Notes under the pieces: generated by a model
What the model saw: the letters and a program-made list of their open reading frames with translations, nothing else
Told to the model about the DNA's origin: nothing
The model's database searches: none
Origin: an uncultured Collinsella sp.
GTDB taxonomy: Bacteria; Actinomycetota; Coriobacteriia; Coriobacteriales; Coriobacteriaceae
Direction: 5' to 3'
NCBI GenBank assembly: GCA_958427975.1
Contig: CAUAEH010000015.1
Span: 1-40,510 of the forward strand
DNA length: 40,510 bases
Part shown: positions 7,627-16,687 of the stretch, one piece after another
Layout: each line of letters opens with the position of its first letter
Numbering within the stretch: the first letter of the stretch is position 1
Program-made: the position numbers and the translations under genes

Positions 7627-8973
7627 CTACTCGAAGCTCAGCTGCTCCAGACGATCAAAGACCGTGTCGATACGGGTGAGGAAGTCCCACGGATCAAAGA
7701 TCTCGTCGAGCTTCTCCTGACTGACGGTGCAGCGCGGGTCGGCCTCGAGACGCTCCTTAAAGGTGGGGCCGGAGACACAATCCTGTACCTCGTGCCAGGT
7801 TGCCATAGCGTTCTCCTGCACAATGGCGTACGCGTCCTCGCGGGTGATGCCCGTGTCGACGAGGGCGAGCAGTACCTTGGAAGAGAAGATGAGGCCGCGG
7901 GTCTTATTGAGGTTGGCCATCATGCGGGCGGGATACAGCTGCAGGCCGTCGATAACGCGGATGAGGCACTGGAACATGTGGTCGAGGGCGATGAAGCTAT
8001 CGGCCTGGGCGACGCGCTCGGCAGAGGAGTGCGAAATGTCACGCTCGTGCCACAGGGCGACGTTATCGAAGGCAACCTGGGCGTTGGACTTCACGACGCG
8101 CGACAGACCGCAGACTTTCTCCATGGTGATGGGGTTGCGCTTGTGCGGCATGGCTGAGCTGCCCTTTTGGCCCTTACGGAACGGCTCCTCGGCCTCGAGC
8201 GTATCAGTCTTCTGCAGATTGCGGACCTCGGTAGCGATGCGCTCGCAGGTGGCTGCGGTGGTGGCGAGAACGCCGGCGAGATAGGCGTGATGGTCGCGGC
8301 TGATAACCTGCGTGGACAGCGGGTCGTGAACCAGGCCCAGGTGCTCGCAGACATACTCCTCGACGAACGGCTCGATGGAGCTGTACGTGCCGACAGCGCC
8401 CGAAATAGCACCGAAGGCAACATTCTTGCGGGCGTCCTCAAGACGATCCAGATCGCGCTTGAGCTCCCAGGCCCAAGAGCCAAACTTCATGCCGAAGGTC
8501 ATCGGCTCGGCGTGGATGCCATGAGTGCGGCCGGCACAGAGCGTGTTGCGCTCCTCAAAGGCGCGACGCTTGCAAATCTCGCCGAGCTTCTTGACGTCCT
8601 CGATAATCAGGTCGCAGGCCTGGGTGAGCTGGTAGCACAGGGCCGTGTCGCCCAGATCCGAGCTGGTCATGCCATAGTGAACCCAGCGGCTGGGCTTGGG
8701 GTCGCCCTCGGGAACATCGGCATCGATGTATTCCTTCATGTTGGTCAGGAAGGCAATGACGTCGTGGCGCGTGACTTCCTCGATCTCATCGACCTTCGCC
8801 TTCTCAAAGTTGGCATGGTCGCGGATCCACTGGGCCTCGTCTTTGGAAATACCGATCTTGCCGAGCTCCGCCTGGGCCTCGCAGGCCAGAACCTCGATCT
8901 CCTGCCAAATGGCGTACTTGTTCTCGAGGGAGAAGATGTGTCCCATCTCCGGGCGGGTATAGCGATCGATCAT
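7627..8973 (-). CDS. purB: Adenylosuccinate lyase
   Basis: The enzyme cleaves SAICAR to AICAR and adenylosuccinate to AMP, both in purine synthesis. The 448-residue protein starts MIDRYTRPEM and carries HYGMTSSDLGDTA, the catalytic-region GRTHGIHAEPMTFG and the signature SSAMPHKRNP, whose flexible loop holds the catalytic Ser. An ideal AAAGGAG lies before the ATG at 8973, so the open frame back to 9039 is not coding. It is apparently a single-gene unit, with a hairpin at 7563-7600 downstream and the tRNA-Gly tail upstream. Its presence together with purC on this segment shows that the purine genes are scattered in this chromosome. Confidence 0.96.
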   Translation of the reverse strand: MIDRYTRPEMGHIFSLENKYAIWQEIEVLACEAQAELGKIGISKDEAQWIRDHANFEKAKVDEIEEVTRHDVIAFLTNMKEYIDADVPEGDPKPSRWVHYGMTSSDLGDTALCYQLTQACDLIIEDVKKLGEICKRRAFEERNTLCAGRTHGIHAEPMTFGMKFGSWAWELKRDLDRLEDARKNVAFGAISGAVGTYSSIEPFVEEYVCEHLGLVHDPLSTQVISRDHHAYLAGVLATTAATCERIATEVRNLQKTDTLEAEEPFRKGQKGSSAMPHKRNPITMEKVCGLSRVVKSNAQVAFDNVALWHERDISHSSAERVAQADSFIALDHMFQCLIRVIDGLQLYPARMMANLNKTRGLIFSSKVLLALVDTGITREDAYAIVQENAMATWHEVQDCVSGPTFKERLEADPRCTVSQEKLDEIFDPWDFLTRIDTVFDRLEQLSFE

Positions 8974-9075
8974 AGCGGCTCCTTTTTGGTTATTGGCACG
9001 TTGGTCGTAACCCAACCATTGTACCGTGCGCAGGTGCAAGTATGGGCAGCAGGCATTAACCTAACATTTTGGAAT

Positions 9076-9344
9076 TGGAGCGGGCATGGGGACGTCCGCG
9101 TATTTGCTTCGCAAATCCGCACCGGCTTCAGTGGCATACCGAGATCCGGGGAAGTGTGGGAGCAAAGCGGGCTGAATCTACCATTCCCGAAATCTTCCTT
9201 GCTCCATGGAGCGGGCAACGGGACGTCTGCGTATTTGCTTCGCAAATACGCACCGGCTGCGGTCGCCTATCGGCGACCTTGCCTGCTCGCTATAAACGCT
9301 TCGCGTTTATTTAACGCTCGCACCCTGGCGGGTTCGAGTCCCGG
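9076..9344 (-). repeat. tRNA-Gly 3'-end copies with hairpin array
   Basis: Two copies of the tRNA-Gly 3' end lie downstream of the gene: 9207-9224 is identical over 18 bases to 9398-9415, and 9076-9093 matches at 16 of 18. Each copy is joined to the same hairpin module, GACGT-C-GCG-ATTTGC-TTCGCAAAT (about 9091-9122 and 9222-9254), ending CACCGGCT. Further hairpins follow at 9261-9278 (GGTCGCCTATCGGCGACC) and 9293-9310 (TAAACGC-TTCGCGTTTA). An inverted 16-bp copy of the T-arm, GCGGGTTCGAGTCCCG, sits at 9328-9343. The layout parallels the tail of tRNA-Lys. There is no integrase or complete tRNA in it. It could be nested att-site scars or a small hairpin element that targets T-arms. Confidence 0.75.
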
Positions 9345-9354
9345 CACTTTATTG

Positions 9355-9385
9355 AAAAAAGCACGATAACGAAACGTTACCGTGC
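9355..9385 (-). terminator. Terminator of tRNA-Gly
   Basis: On the minus strand GCACGGTAAC-GTTTC-GTTATCGTGC makes a ten-pair stem followed by six T, a dozen bases past the tRNA CCA end. Confidence 0.85.
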
Positions 9386-9397
9386 CTGAAATTCGAA

Positions 9398-9472
9398 TGG
9401 AGCGGGCAACGGGACTCGAACCCGCGAGTGTCAGCTTGGGAAGCTGATGCCTTACCACTTGGCGATGCCCGC
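9398..9472 (-). tRNA. tRNA-Gly (anticodon CCC)
   Basis: Read on the minus strand, this 75-nt cloverleaf has acceptor GCGGGCA/TGCCCGC, a D-arm with AGTGGTAAGG, anticodon loop TTCCCAA (anticodon CCC) and T-arm GCGGGTTCGAGTCCCGT. The terminal CCA is encoded. It is a glycine tRNA that reads GGG codons. The 3' end is duplicated twice downstream (see 9076-9344). Confidence 0.97.
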
Positions 9473-9769
9473 ATATGTGGGGGATAGTATAACGCGGTTG
9501 TCTTGTTCGATACAAGAGTGGCGATGCTTGTTTTAGCTGTGGAGATTCGTTTGAAAATCGCGTCAATTGTGGAGATGAGGACCTTTAACCTCCTGTTCTC
9601 CTTATCTTCTACCTGCGCTTTTGCTTGATTGTTGTATTTGAGCTCAATTTGTCAGGAATTGGGCAAGCTTTTGGTCAGGCTCCGGTACTTACCCGCATGA
9701 ACCTCGGGGGTAGCCTCATCCTACGCGTCGCAACCTCCCCATGCGGCGCACGAGGGATAAGGAGCAGCC
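9473..9769. other. Upstream region of the adhesin gene, no gene seen
   Basis: This 297-bp gap separates tRNA-Gly from the adhesin start. It must hold the promoters of both, but I cannot place clear -35/-10 boxes. The last 80 bases are GC-rich with several short complementary runs (for example CCTCGGGGG near 9702 with CCTCCCC and CGAGGG nearby), so a structured 5' leader is possible. No known riboswitch motif is recognised. A good ribosome binding site (AAGGAG) is five bases before the ATG. Confidence 0.4.
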
Positions 9770-12700
9770 ATGTCCAACGCACCCACGCACTCTGTCCACA
9801 GCGCAATCGCAACAGGTCCGCTGCTCCTGCTCCTCTTCCTGCTTTTCGGCTGCCTGACACCGGGAGCCGCATTTGCCGTCGATGGCTACGGTCAGCTCGG
9901 CTTCCGCACTATTAGCGATGATTGTGGGCCCTTCTTCATCGGCAAGTATGAAGCTCAAGACGCCTCGATTGCCTACTGCATGAACCAGGAGCGCCCCGGC
10001 CCCACCAAGCCGGGCGGCCCATGGCTCAACTTTGATCAAGGCTGGGTGTGGCTCGACGACGAGTTCGCGGCAATCGTTTGTCACGGATATCCTACCGCCA
10101 CGTCGTTTGGCGGTTACCATCTTTCACCCGATCGCGCCCGCGCCGCAACCCAGCTTGCCGTATGGATGCTCAACGGCACTACCCATGTCGACGGTACTTA
10201 CTCTTACACGACCGCTCAGGGCAAAACCAAGAGTGGGCACTTTACCGCTGACAATGAAGTCGTGGCGGCGGCGCGGTGGCTCCACGACAGCGCAAAATCA
10301 GGAAACATCAAAGCCGCTCCGCACCGCGCGCGACGCTATCTAGGAGCCGTATCGGGCGGCAGTAAACGTCAGGACATGCTCTATGTACTGCCGGCGGTCT
10401 CTGTTTCCTTCCAAAAGCAGTCTGCAAACGCTGCCATTACCAGCGGAAACAATACTTATCAGTTTGACGGGGCAACATTCGATATTTTTGAGAGCGCCAG
10501 CGGCGCGCGTGTCGGCACCATCCAGATGGACAGCAACGGTCGGGCGCAAGCAACTCTTCTGCCCAACACTGCATACTACCTAGTTGAAACGAAGGCGCCG
10601 GCCGGCTATGTCCCCCGTCGTGATCGCATCGCCTTTACCACGGGGAATGACGGTGGACAGGTCGCCATTGATGAACAGCCCGGCACCATCAACCTGCGTA
10701 TCGTAAAACTCGATGCCGCGACGAATGCCGGCCCCCAGGTGGGATCTTCACTCGCAGGAGCAGAGTTCACGTGTGTGTCGCAATCAACCCCTGGATGGGC
10801 ACAAATCCTCACGACCGACGAAAGCGGTCGGGCCACCCTCGCCGATGTCCCCTTAGGAACCTTTACCATCTACGAATCAAAAACCCCCGAGGGCTACCTG
10901 CCAACCAACGACAGCTGGACCTATACCGTTGGAGCCGACCAGCTCGGTGATTCAGGCGTGGTCGAGATCGAATCTCGCATTTCCGATATCCCCATTGCGT
11001 TTGACCTTGAGATTTCCAAATTCAAGGATTACGGCAATAGCGACCAATCCGGCCTGGAGCAACCGGCGGGTGGTGTTGTCTTTGAGGTTGTCAGCAACAG
11101 TACTCAGCAGGTTGTTGGCACACTGACCACAAACATCTATGGCTTTGCCTCCACCAAAGATCAGCCCGAAACATGGTTCGGCACAGGCAAGCGACCCGCC
11201 GGTGTCCACGGAGCCATCCCATACGACCGTGCCGGCTACACGATTCGCGAGGTTCCGGAAACCGTCCCCGAGGGTTTTAAACGTGCGGGGGAATGGACCG
11301 TCGGGGCCAATCAGATTTCCAACGGCGCCGTGCTTCAATATATCGTGGACAACCACGCTCTGTCGACGCATCTCCAGATTGTAAAACGCGATGCCCAAAC
11401 AGGCGCTTCTGTTCCACTAGCCGGATTCACCTTCCAACTCCTCGACAGCAATCACGAATCTGTCTCACAAACTTGCTGGTATCCAACACATAACGTAATG
11501 GACACCTTTACGACTGACGCGACCGGGACCGTCACACTGCCCGAATCGCTCGTGCCGGGCACCTATTATGTACGCGAAACCTCGGCCAAAGAGCCCTATC
11601 TTGTCGGCGAGGAGATCGAGGTAAACATACCCGCCGACATGAACCTAACGCCCGTTGCAATCGCCTCGTATTATGACCACGCCGCGACCGGAAACATCAG
11701 GATCGTTAAAACCGATGCCGTAGACGGCAGCAGCCTCGCGGGCGCCGTCTTTGAGATCCGTGCCTCGGGTGATATCGTGCGCCCCGACGGTAGCATTGCC
11801 GCGCTCGACGGTGAGACTGTCGCTACCGTCACGACGGATGAAACTGGGGAAGCACGCGCGGACGACCTCCCGCTGGGATCTGGCACCGCACGCTATGAGG
11901 TTGTCGAGACTCAAGCGCCGGCAGGCTTCTTACTCGATCGGACATCCCATATTGTCGACCTTACTTATGCCGACCAGAAAACACCCGTTGTAGAAGCACG
12001 GCTTAACGTATCCGACGATTACACCAAGGTTGATATCTCCAAGGTCGATGCAAGCGGTGAGCAGGAAGTGGAAGGCGCACAGCTCACCTTATATGGTCCC
12101 GATAAAACCGAAATAGACTCCTGGACCTCATCCGACAAGCCGCACCGCGTCGAACATCTTGCACCTGGCACCTACTCGTTGCGCGAAATGATGTCTCCGC
12201 GGACCTATGACCTTGCCGAGGAGATAACGTTTGAAATAAAAGATACGGGAGAAGTCCAATCCGTCGCGATGAAGGATGCGCCCATCGAGATCAAGGGGCA
12301 GGTCGACAAGCGTCAGGAACTTGTCCAACCTATCGAAAAGGGCCTGTTGGCTAACGGCGATGGTAAAAACCGCGCCACGACGCAAACCAATAGTGATGGG
12401 CTTTTCTCCTATACCATCGATGCTCGAAACGATTCCGCTACTTGGGTTGATGAGTTTACGATTACCGATGATCTTGAGTGCGCCAAAGACGGCACGGCGA
12501 GATTCATCTCAATCGAAACCCCCGTCGCCATCGGCGACCTCAACGGTCTGTGCAACGTGTGGTATCGCACGACGCCGTTGGACTCGACAGACGTCGATGA
12601 ACCGGCGAACGCGACACTTGACGATGGGCACGAAAATCCTTGGCTTGAGTCCGACGAAGTAAAAGAGAGCCTTGGTGAGGACTGTCGCCTCGTCGATTAC

Positions 12701-13201
12701 GACGGCTGGCGCCTCTGGAAGGCGGATGTCTCGACCACGGAATCCACCACACTCGAGGCGGAAGAGCTCGACCTTGCATCCAATACCGTCGTAACGGGCA
12801 TTCGAATTGAATACGGTGCGGTAGCTGCCGACTTTACGACTCGAAGCGATGCGGATTCTTGGACCCGCGATGATCTCAAAGATGAGCACGACGACCTTGA
12901 CGATGCCAAAGCAATCCTTGGCACAGACGCTCGGGGCGCAGTCGTGCACATGCAGGCAACGTCGGCTTATACGCCCCAAGCCGCACTCACCAACAGCGCG
13001 CGCGTCGATCTTTGCCGCAACGGCGGCGGCGATAAACTTGAGTCACATGACGAGGACCGTGTCATTCAACGCTGTACCCTACCGCAGGACCTACCGGCAA
13101 CAGGATCAGTTCCCATCGCCGCTTGCATCACCGCGCTCCTGACCTCGGGTGCCGCAGCCCTATGGTTCGCTCGCCTTAGGTCGATCCCAAAGAACCGCTA
13201 G
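9770..13201 (+). CDS. LPXTG-anchored thioester/SpaA-like surface adhesin
   Basis: The 1143-residue protein has a Sec signal peptide (about 1-36) and then a domain with the hallmarks of a thioester domain: Cys70 in the motif AYCMN and Gln128 in TQLAVW. In known adhesins this Cys-Gln pair forms an internal thioester that bonds covalently to host proteins. Six SpaA/Cna-B-like beta-sandwich repeats follow, with candidate isopeptide Lys/Glu pairs Lys216-Glu273, Lys313-Glu369, Lys417-Glu494, Lys539-Glu603, Lys647-Glu713 and Lys758-Glu806. A further beta-rich domain (about 840-1090) precedes LPATG (1108-1112), a hydrophobic stretch and a basic tail, so it should be attached to peptidoglycan by a sortase. 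No sortase gene lies in this window. The start has AAGGAG five bases upstream. It could be a pilus tip or a stand-alone adhesin. It ends at a bidirectional terminator. Confidence 0.9.
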   Translation: MSNAPTHSVHSAIATGPLLLLLFLLFGCLTPGAAFAVDGYGQLGFRTISDDCGPFFIGKYEAQDASIAYCMNQERPGPTKPGGPWLNFDQGWVWLDDEFAAIVCHGYPTATSFGGYHLSPDRARAATQLAVWMLNGTTHVDGTYSYTTAQGKTKSGHFTADNEVVAAARWLHDSAKSGNIKAAPHRARRYLGAVSGGSKRQDMLYVLPAVSVSFQKQSANAAITSGNNTYQFDGATFDIFESASGARVGTIQMDSNGRAQATLLPNTAYYLVETKAPAGYVPRRDRIAFTTGNDGGQVAIDEQPGTINLRIVKLDAATNAGPQVGSSLAGAEFTCVSQSTPGWAQILTTDESGRATLADVPLGTFTIYESKTPEGYLPTNDSWTYTVGADQLGDSGVVEIESRISDIPIAFDLEISKFKDYGNSDQSGLEQPAGGVVFEVVSNSTQQVVGTLTTNIYGFASTKDQPETWFGTGKRPAGVHGAIPYDRAGYTIREVPETVPEGFKRAGEWTVGANQISNGAVLQYIVDNHALSTHLQIVKRDAQTGASVPLAGFTFQLLDSNHESVSQTCWYPTHNVMDTFTTDATGTVTLPESLVPGTYYVRETSAKEPYLVGEEIEVNIPADMNLTPVAIASYYDHAATGNIRIVKTDAVDGSSLAGAVFEIRASGDIVRPDGSIAALDGETVATVTTDETGEARADDLPLGSGTARYEVVETQAPAGFLLDRTSHIVDLTYADQKTPVVEARLNVSDDYTKVDISKVDASGEQEVEGAQLTLYGPDKTEIDSWTSSDKPHRVEHLAPGTYSLREMMSPRTYDLAEEITFEIKDTGEVQSVAMKDAPIEIKGQVDKRQELVQPIEKGLLANGDGKNRATTQTNSDGLFSYTIDARNDSATWVDEFTITDDLECAKDGTARFISIETPVAIGDLNGLCNVWYRTTPLDSTDVDEPANATLDDGHENPWLESDEVKESLGEDCRLVDYDGWRLWKADVSTTESTTLEAEELDLASNTVVTGIRIEYGAVAADFTTRSDADSWTRDDLKDEHDDLDDAKAILGTDARGAVVHMQATSAYTPQAALTNSARVDLCRNGGGDKLESHDEDRVIQRCTLPQDLPATGSVPIAACITALLTSGAAALWFARLRSIPKNR

Positions 13202-13210
13202 CACGATGAA

Positions 13211-13246
13211 AAAGCGGGCGAGCCAGTCCCCCGGCTCGCCCGCTTT
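13211..13246. terminator. Bidirectional terminator between adhesin and the small TM gene
   Basis: AAAGCGGGCGAGCC-loop-GGCTCGCCCGCTTT is a 14-pair stem with A-rich and T-rich flanks, so it can serve both converging transcripts. Confidence 0.85.
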
Positions 13247-13267
13247 CAATCATTTAAATCGCCGTAT

Positions 13268-13486
13268 CTACTCTGCAGACGAAGATCCACCATCAACGAT
13301 TGCCTGCTCGGACTCAGGAATCCCATCGGCACCCGTACTCTGTTCTTGCTCCACCTCTTCGCTGATTGCGGAGGCGGGGGTCGAGCCCTTTGCACCCACG
13401 ATGTAGGCAGCCCCAAATCCTAACGCAATGGCAATCAAGGTCAAAATCACGTAGACAGGCCAATGGCGCTTAATATACGAAAACAC
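13268..13486 (-). CDS. Small single-TM protein, unknown function
   Basis: The 72-residue protein has a short basic N-terminus, one hydrophobic segment (about 10-31, rich in Ile/Leu/Ala/Gly) and a hydrophilic acidic C-terminal tail of about 40 residues with Ser/Glu/Gln. No family is recognised. The upstream gene for the M28-like protein ends 21 bp before its start, on the same strand, so they may be one operon. It could be an accessory of the M28-like membrane protein (inference). Confidence 0.6.
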   Translation of the reverse strand: MFSYIKRHWPVYVILTLIAIALGFGAAYIVGAKGSTPASAISEEVEQEQSTGADGIPESEQAIVDGGSSSAE

Positions 13487-13507
13487 GTTGACTCCTTAGA
13501 GCTCCGT

Positions 13508-16500
13508 CTACGAACGGCGGATAACCTCGGTCACGACCTCGGATACCGTAGCAATGTTCGTCGGGTTGACATTGTGGGGCAGGTCGTCCTCGGTACGAGC
13601 GCAAGCCAGACGCGTGCCGTCCACGCCGGCGATGGTAAGGGCTCGGCGGCTCGCCTCGAGCGCGGCATAGGCATCGGTCTTGGCATAGGGCATCTCGAGC
13701 GCGCCACAATCGACATGGAACGACTTGCAGACCTTGCTGACCAGGTTCATGATGCGGCGATCGCCCTTGAGCAGTTGTTGTTCGCCCTCGACCGTCACAA
13801 CCGAAAGCCTACCGGCGCCGACGGATTCAAGATTGATAAAGAATACGCCGCGGAGCTTATCGCGATGCGAAGCCAAGAAGGCCTTCATGCCGGCGCCATC
13901 ACAATCCGAGGCGCCCGTTGCCACAAACCAGATATCGTGACCGAGCAGCTCATCATCGCCCATAGAGGCGACAGCCGAGAGCATATCTTCGGAAGAAGCG
14001 CCATCGGAAGACGTAGCGCCACCCTTCCAGCCATCGTTATCGTCCTCGAAGTTATCCCACGAACCGATACCGCGACCGGACTTCTTGGCATCGTAATCGT
14101 CTTCGACGCCCAGCCAGTCACTCATGCTGTCCTGCTCGTTTTTCTTTTTACGGCCGAACAGACCACCCAGGCCGCGCTTACGAGACTTGGGTGCCGCCGG
14201 GGCGGGAGCCGAAATGGTCTCGATCGGCTGCGCGCCCGACGCAACGGGCATAGGAGGCGCAACGGGTGCCGATGTGGGTTCGGGACCCTGGGCAGTAGCA
14301 AAGGGATCGTTGACCTGTGCGGAGGGGTCGGGAAGGTCGAACAGCGACGTGCGAGACGCAACGTTTGCCTGCTTCATGGACGGCAGCGACGGATCGGGGA
14401 CCGAAGCCAGCGGAGACGAGGAAGGTGCAGGCGACGGTGCCGACGCCGGATCGGGAACATTCATCTGCGGACGCGGCGATGCCTGGGAGGAAATCTGGGC
14501 CATAAGGGAATCGACCGTTTCGTCCTGAGTGGGAGCGACATTGGCAACCGTGGCACCGGAACCACTCGGGGTCGGCATGGTGAAAATCTGCGTGGAGTAA
14601 GGCCTCGACTCATCCGTCTCGAGAGTCTCGGAAACCGCAGGCACTTCCTCCTGCTCGACCTCGGTCGAATCACCTTGATCGGCTGCCGCGTATTGCTCTT
14701 CGTCAGAGTTGGCCTCGACGGACTCGTCCTCGGCGGCATCTTGGATTTCGGCAGCATCAATAGGCTCGTCATCGTCTGCCGCGTCGCCCTGCTCATCGGA
14801 AACAGGAAGGGGCTCGGCAATCGCGGTGCCCTGCTTTTCAAACGTTATCGTGGAATCGAACTGCGCGGCATCAAACGACATGGTGCTATCGACGTGCTGC
14901 TGAGCCTCGAAAGACGTCGTCGCCTCAACAACATCCGCGGACGCCGGTTGCTGGGACTCAAAGGACGTTGTAGCTTCGGCGGCGTCGACGGGCGCGGACT
15001 GCATAGCCTCGTTCTGCTCGAACTCTTGCGCCGCGTGCTCACGTGCCACCTCGGCTGCCTGCTGCTGAGCGATAGCCTCCTGCTCGGCAGCCTCGCGTGC
15101 GGCAGCGCGCTTCTCCTCGAAATCGTCGACAAATTTCTTGCCCTTTGCAAGCGCACCCTTAAAGAAGTTGGAAGCGCTGGCGCCAATCGACGAGAACGCG
15201 GATGCAATGTCGGCATGGGGCGTTGCCGCGGGAATCTCGGCCGAGAAATCAGTATCGCTCTCGTAAGACACGCGCCTCGGCTGTTCAACGTAATCGTCGT
15301 CAGACTCGTCCGCAACGTCTTGCGCCGGCGCGGCGGGAGCCAAAATGTCCAGTCCTGCCGCGAGATCGATCGCGGACACCGCCTCGGGATCGGCAACGGC
15401 AGCGGTAACCGCGGCAGACTCATCATCCGCAGTGACAACGGGAGCACGCTCCGGCTCAAACGTCGGTTCCTCGCCCTCTTCGTAATCGAGCGTGCAGGAC
15501 TCGGGAAGCATGCCGAGCGCACGGATGGCATCCGAACCAAAGCGGATATTGCCGGCGGCATTGCGATAGAGCTTGGGCTCGGGCTCGGCGGCTTCGACCG
15601 CCGCGGACTCCTCCGCCGGCTCGTCGGTGGACGTTTCCTCGGTGGACACTTCGGCCTGGACAGTCTGGTCTTGAGCCTCGGGCGCGATAACGCCGATCAG
15701 CGTCTCGTCAGCAGAGGCACCCTCAAAACCATCGATCTGCCCATCAAAAGCCTCGTCCTGCTCGGATGCGTCGACAGGCGCCACCGGCTGGCCAAACTCG
15801 TCCTCGTCGCAGGAAGGCTCCTCATATTCAATGGTGTTGCCGTAGTCGTTTTGCTGCTGGGCCGCGGCATACTCGGCCGCCGCGCGCGCCATTTCCTCGG
15901 CGCGACGCTTCTGTTCGCCAAAATAGGTATCGAATGGAATGTCGTCGGGGAACTCGTTTTCGCCCTGATAGGGGGCGACGTTGTCCATGACACCGAGCAT
16001 GGCGGCAACAGAGGACTTGTTGCACACCGCGCCAGACGTGTAGGGAAGCACAAAACGGTTGGAGATGATATTGGCGGCGTTAGCCAGTGCCACAAGGGAG
16101 GCCAGAATCGCGACAACCCACAGCAGCACCTTGAGCACGCCGGGAAGCGGCAGGATACGCAGGATGGCGACAGCCGCGGGCGCGATCGTGGCGACAGGCA
16201 GAAGCTTGGCGATGAGCGCGCGATACGGAGCGTAGGGCTCGCGAGCAAGGAGCTCGGCGCGGGGGGAATCATAGTGCGCCACCACGACGACTGGGCGGTT
16301 GCGCGGAGACGCAAGCGGGCCCGAGGCCTTGTGATAGGCGATGACATTTTGGCTCACACCGATCTTTCCCAGGCGCGAAACCACGGGATGCCCCGTGCGC
16401 TCGAGCACATAGAGCACGGCGCCGACAATGGCCAGCAAGGTGCCGACCAAGCCGATACCGCCGCCGATGCCCATCAGCAGGGCGCCGGCAAACGCCAGAA

Positions 16501-16687
16501 TACCGGTAACGGCAAACGCCAACCTGCTGGGCGCGGGAGCATTAAATTCCTGCACCTCGGGGTCAAAGCCGTGGTTGCGGAAAATCTGAGCGATATCCTC
16601 GGCAGCCAGGCGCTCTTCTTCACTGCACGCCGGCGTAATGCCGGTGTTCTGCAGCAGGTGGTTAATATAGTTCTGGGTGTTCGCCAT
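13508..16687 (-). CDS. Membrane protein with split M28-peptidase-like domain and disordered insert
   Basis: The 1059-residue protein starts MANTQNYINH; GGAG lies five bases before the ATG at 16687, so the 50-residue extension upstream is not used. Hydrophobic helices lie at about 58-75, 79-95, 163-180 and 184-206. The N-terminal part has the M28 beta-strand motif VVVVAHYDSPR (His138), and the last 140 residues carry GVFFINLESVGAG and HNVNPTNI (His1038), as in M28 zinc peptidases. The usual bridging-Asp motif (GADDNASG) is here GAVCNKSS (219-226), and the catalytic Glu-Glu motif is replaced by GASDCDG (925-931). Catalysis is therefore doubtful. Between the halves is an acidic, Ala/Glu/Ser/Pro-rich insert of about 680 residues, followed by a basic patch KSRKRGLGGLFGRKKK. 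It may be a scaffold. The family assignment rests on motifs only. Confidence 0.75.
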   Translation of the reverse strand: MANTQNYINHLLQNTGITPACSEEERLAAEDIAQIFRNHGFDPEVQEFNAPAPSRLAFAVTGILAFAGALLMGIGGGIGLVGTLLAIVGAVLYVLERTGHPVVSRLGKIGVSQNVIAYHKASGPLASPRNRPVVVVAHYDSPRAELLAREPYAPYRALIAKLLPVATIAPAAVAILRILPLPGVLKVLLWVVAILASLVALANAANIISNRFVLPYTSGAVCNKSSVAAMLGVMDNVAPYQGENEFPDDIPFDTYFGEQKRRAEEMARAAAEYAAAQQQNDYGNTIEYEEPSCDEDEFGQPVAPVDASEQDEAFDGQIDGFEGASADETLIGVIAPEAQDQTVQAEVSTEETSTDEPAEESAAVEAAEPEPKLYRNAAGNIRFGSDAIRALGMLPESCTLDYEEGEEPTFEPERAPVVTADDESAAVTAAVADPEAVSAIDLAAGLDILAPAAPAQDVADESDDDYVEQPRRVSYESDTDFSAEIPAATPHADIASAFSSIGASASNFFKGALAKGKKFVDDFEEKRAAAREAAEQEAIAQQQAAEVAREHAAQEFEQNEAMQSAPVDAAEATTSFESQQPASADVVEATTSFEAQQHVDSTMSFDAAQFDSTITFEKQGTAIAEPLPVSDEQGDAADDDEPIDAAEIQDAAEDESVEANSDEEQYAAADQGDSTEVEQEEVPAVSETLETDESRPYSTQIFTMPTPSGSGATVANVAPTQDETVDSLMAQISSQASPRPQMNVPDPASAPSPAPSSSPLASVPDPSLPSMKQANVASRTSLFDLPDPSAQVNDPFATAQGPEPTSAPVAPPMPVASGAQPIETISAPAPAAPKSRKRGLGGLFGRKKKNEQDSMSDWLGVEDDYDAKKSGRGIGSWDNFEDDNDGWKGGATSSDGASSEDMLSAVASMGDDELLGHDIWFVATGASDCDGAGMKAFLASHRDKLRGVFFINLESVGAGRLSVVTVEGEQQLLKGDRRIMNLVSKVCKSFHVDCGALEMPYAKTDAYAALEASRRALTIAGVDGTRLACARTEDDLPHNVNPTNIATVSEVVTEVIRRS

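Noticed and set aside
9076..9344. CRISPR-like array
   Set aside because: The repeats are tRNA-end copies and palindromes of unequal length without uniform spacers, and no cas genes are present.
9640..9769. Possible riboswitch in the adhesin leader
   Set aside because: Several GC-rich complementary runs occur, but no core of a known class (including c-di-GMP-I) could be matched. I only describe it as a possibly structured leader.
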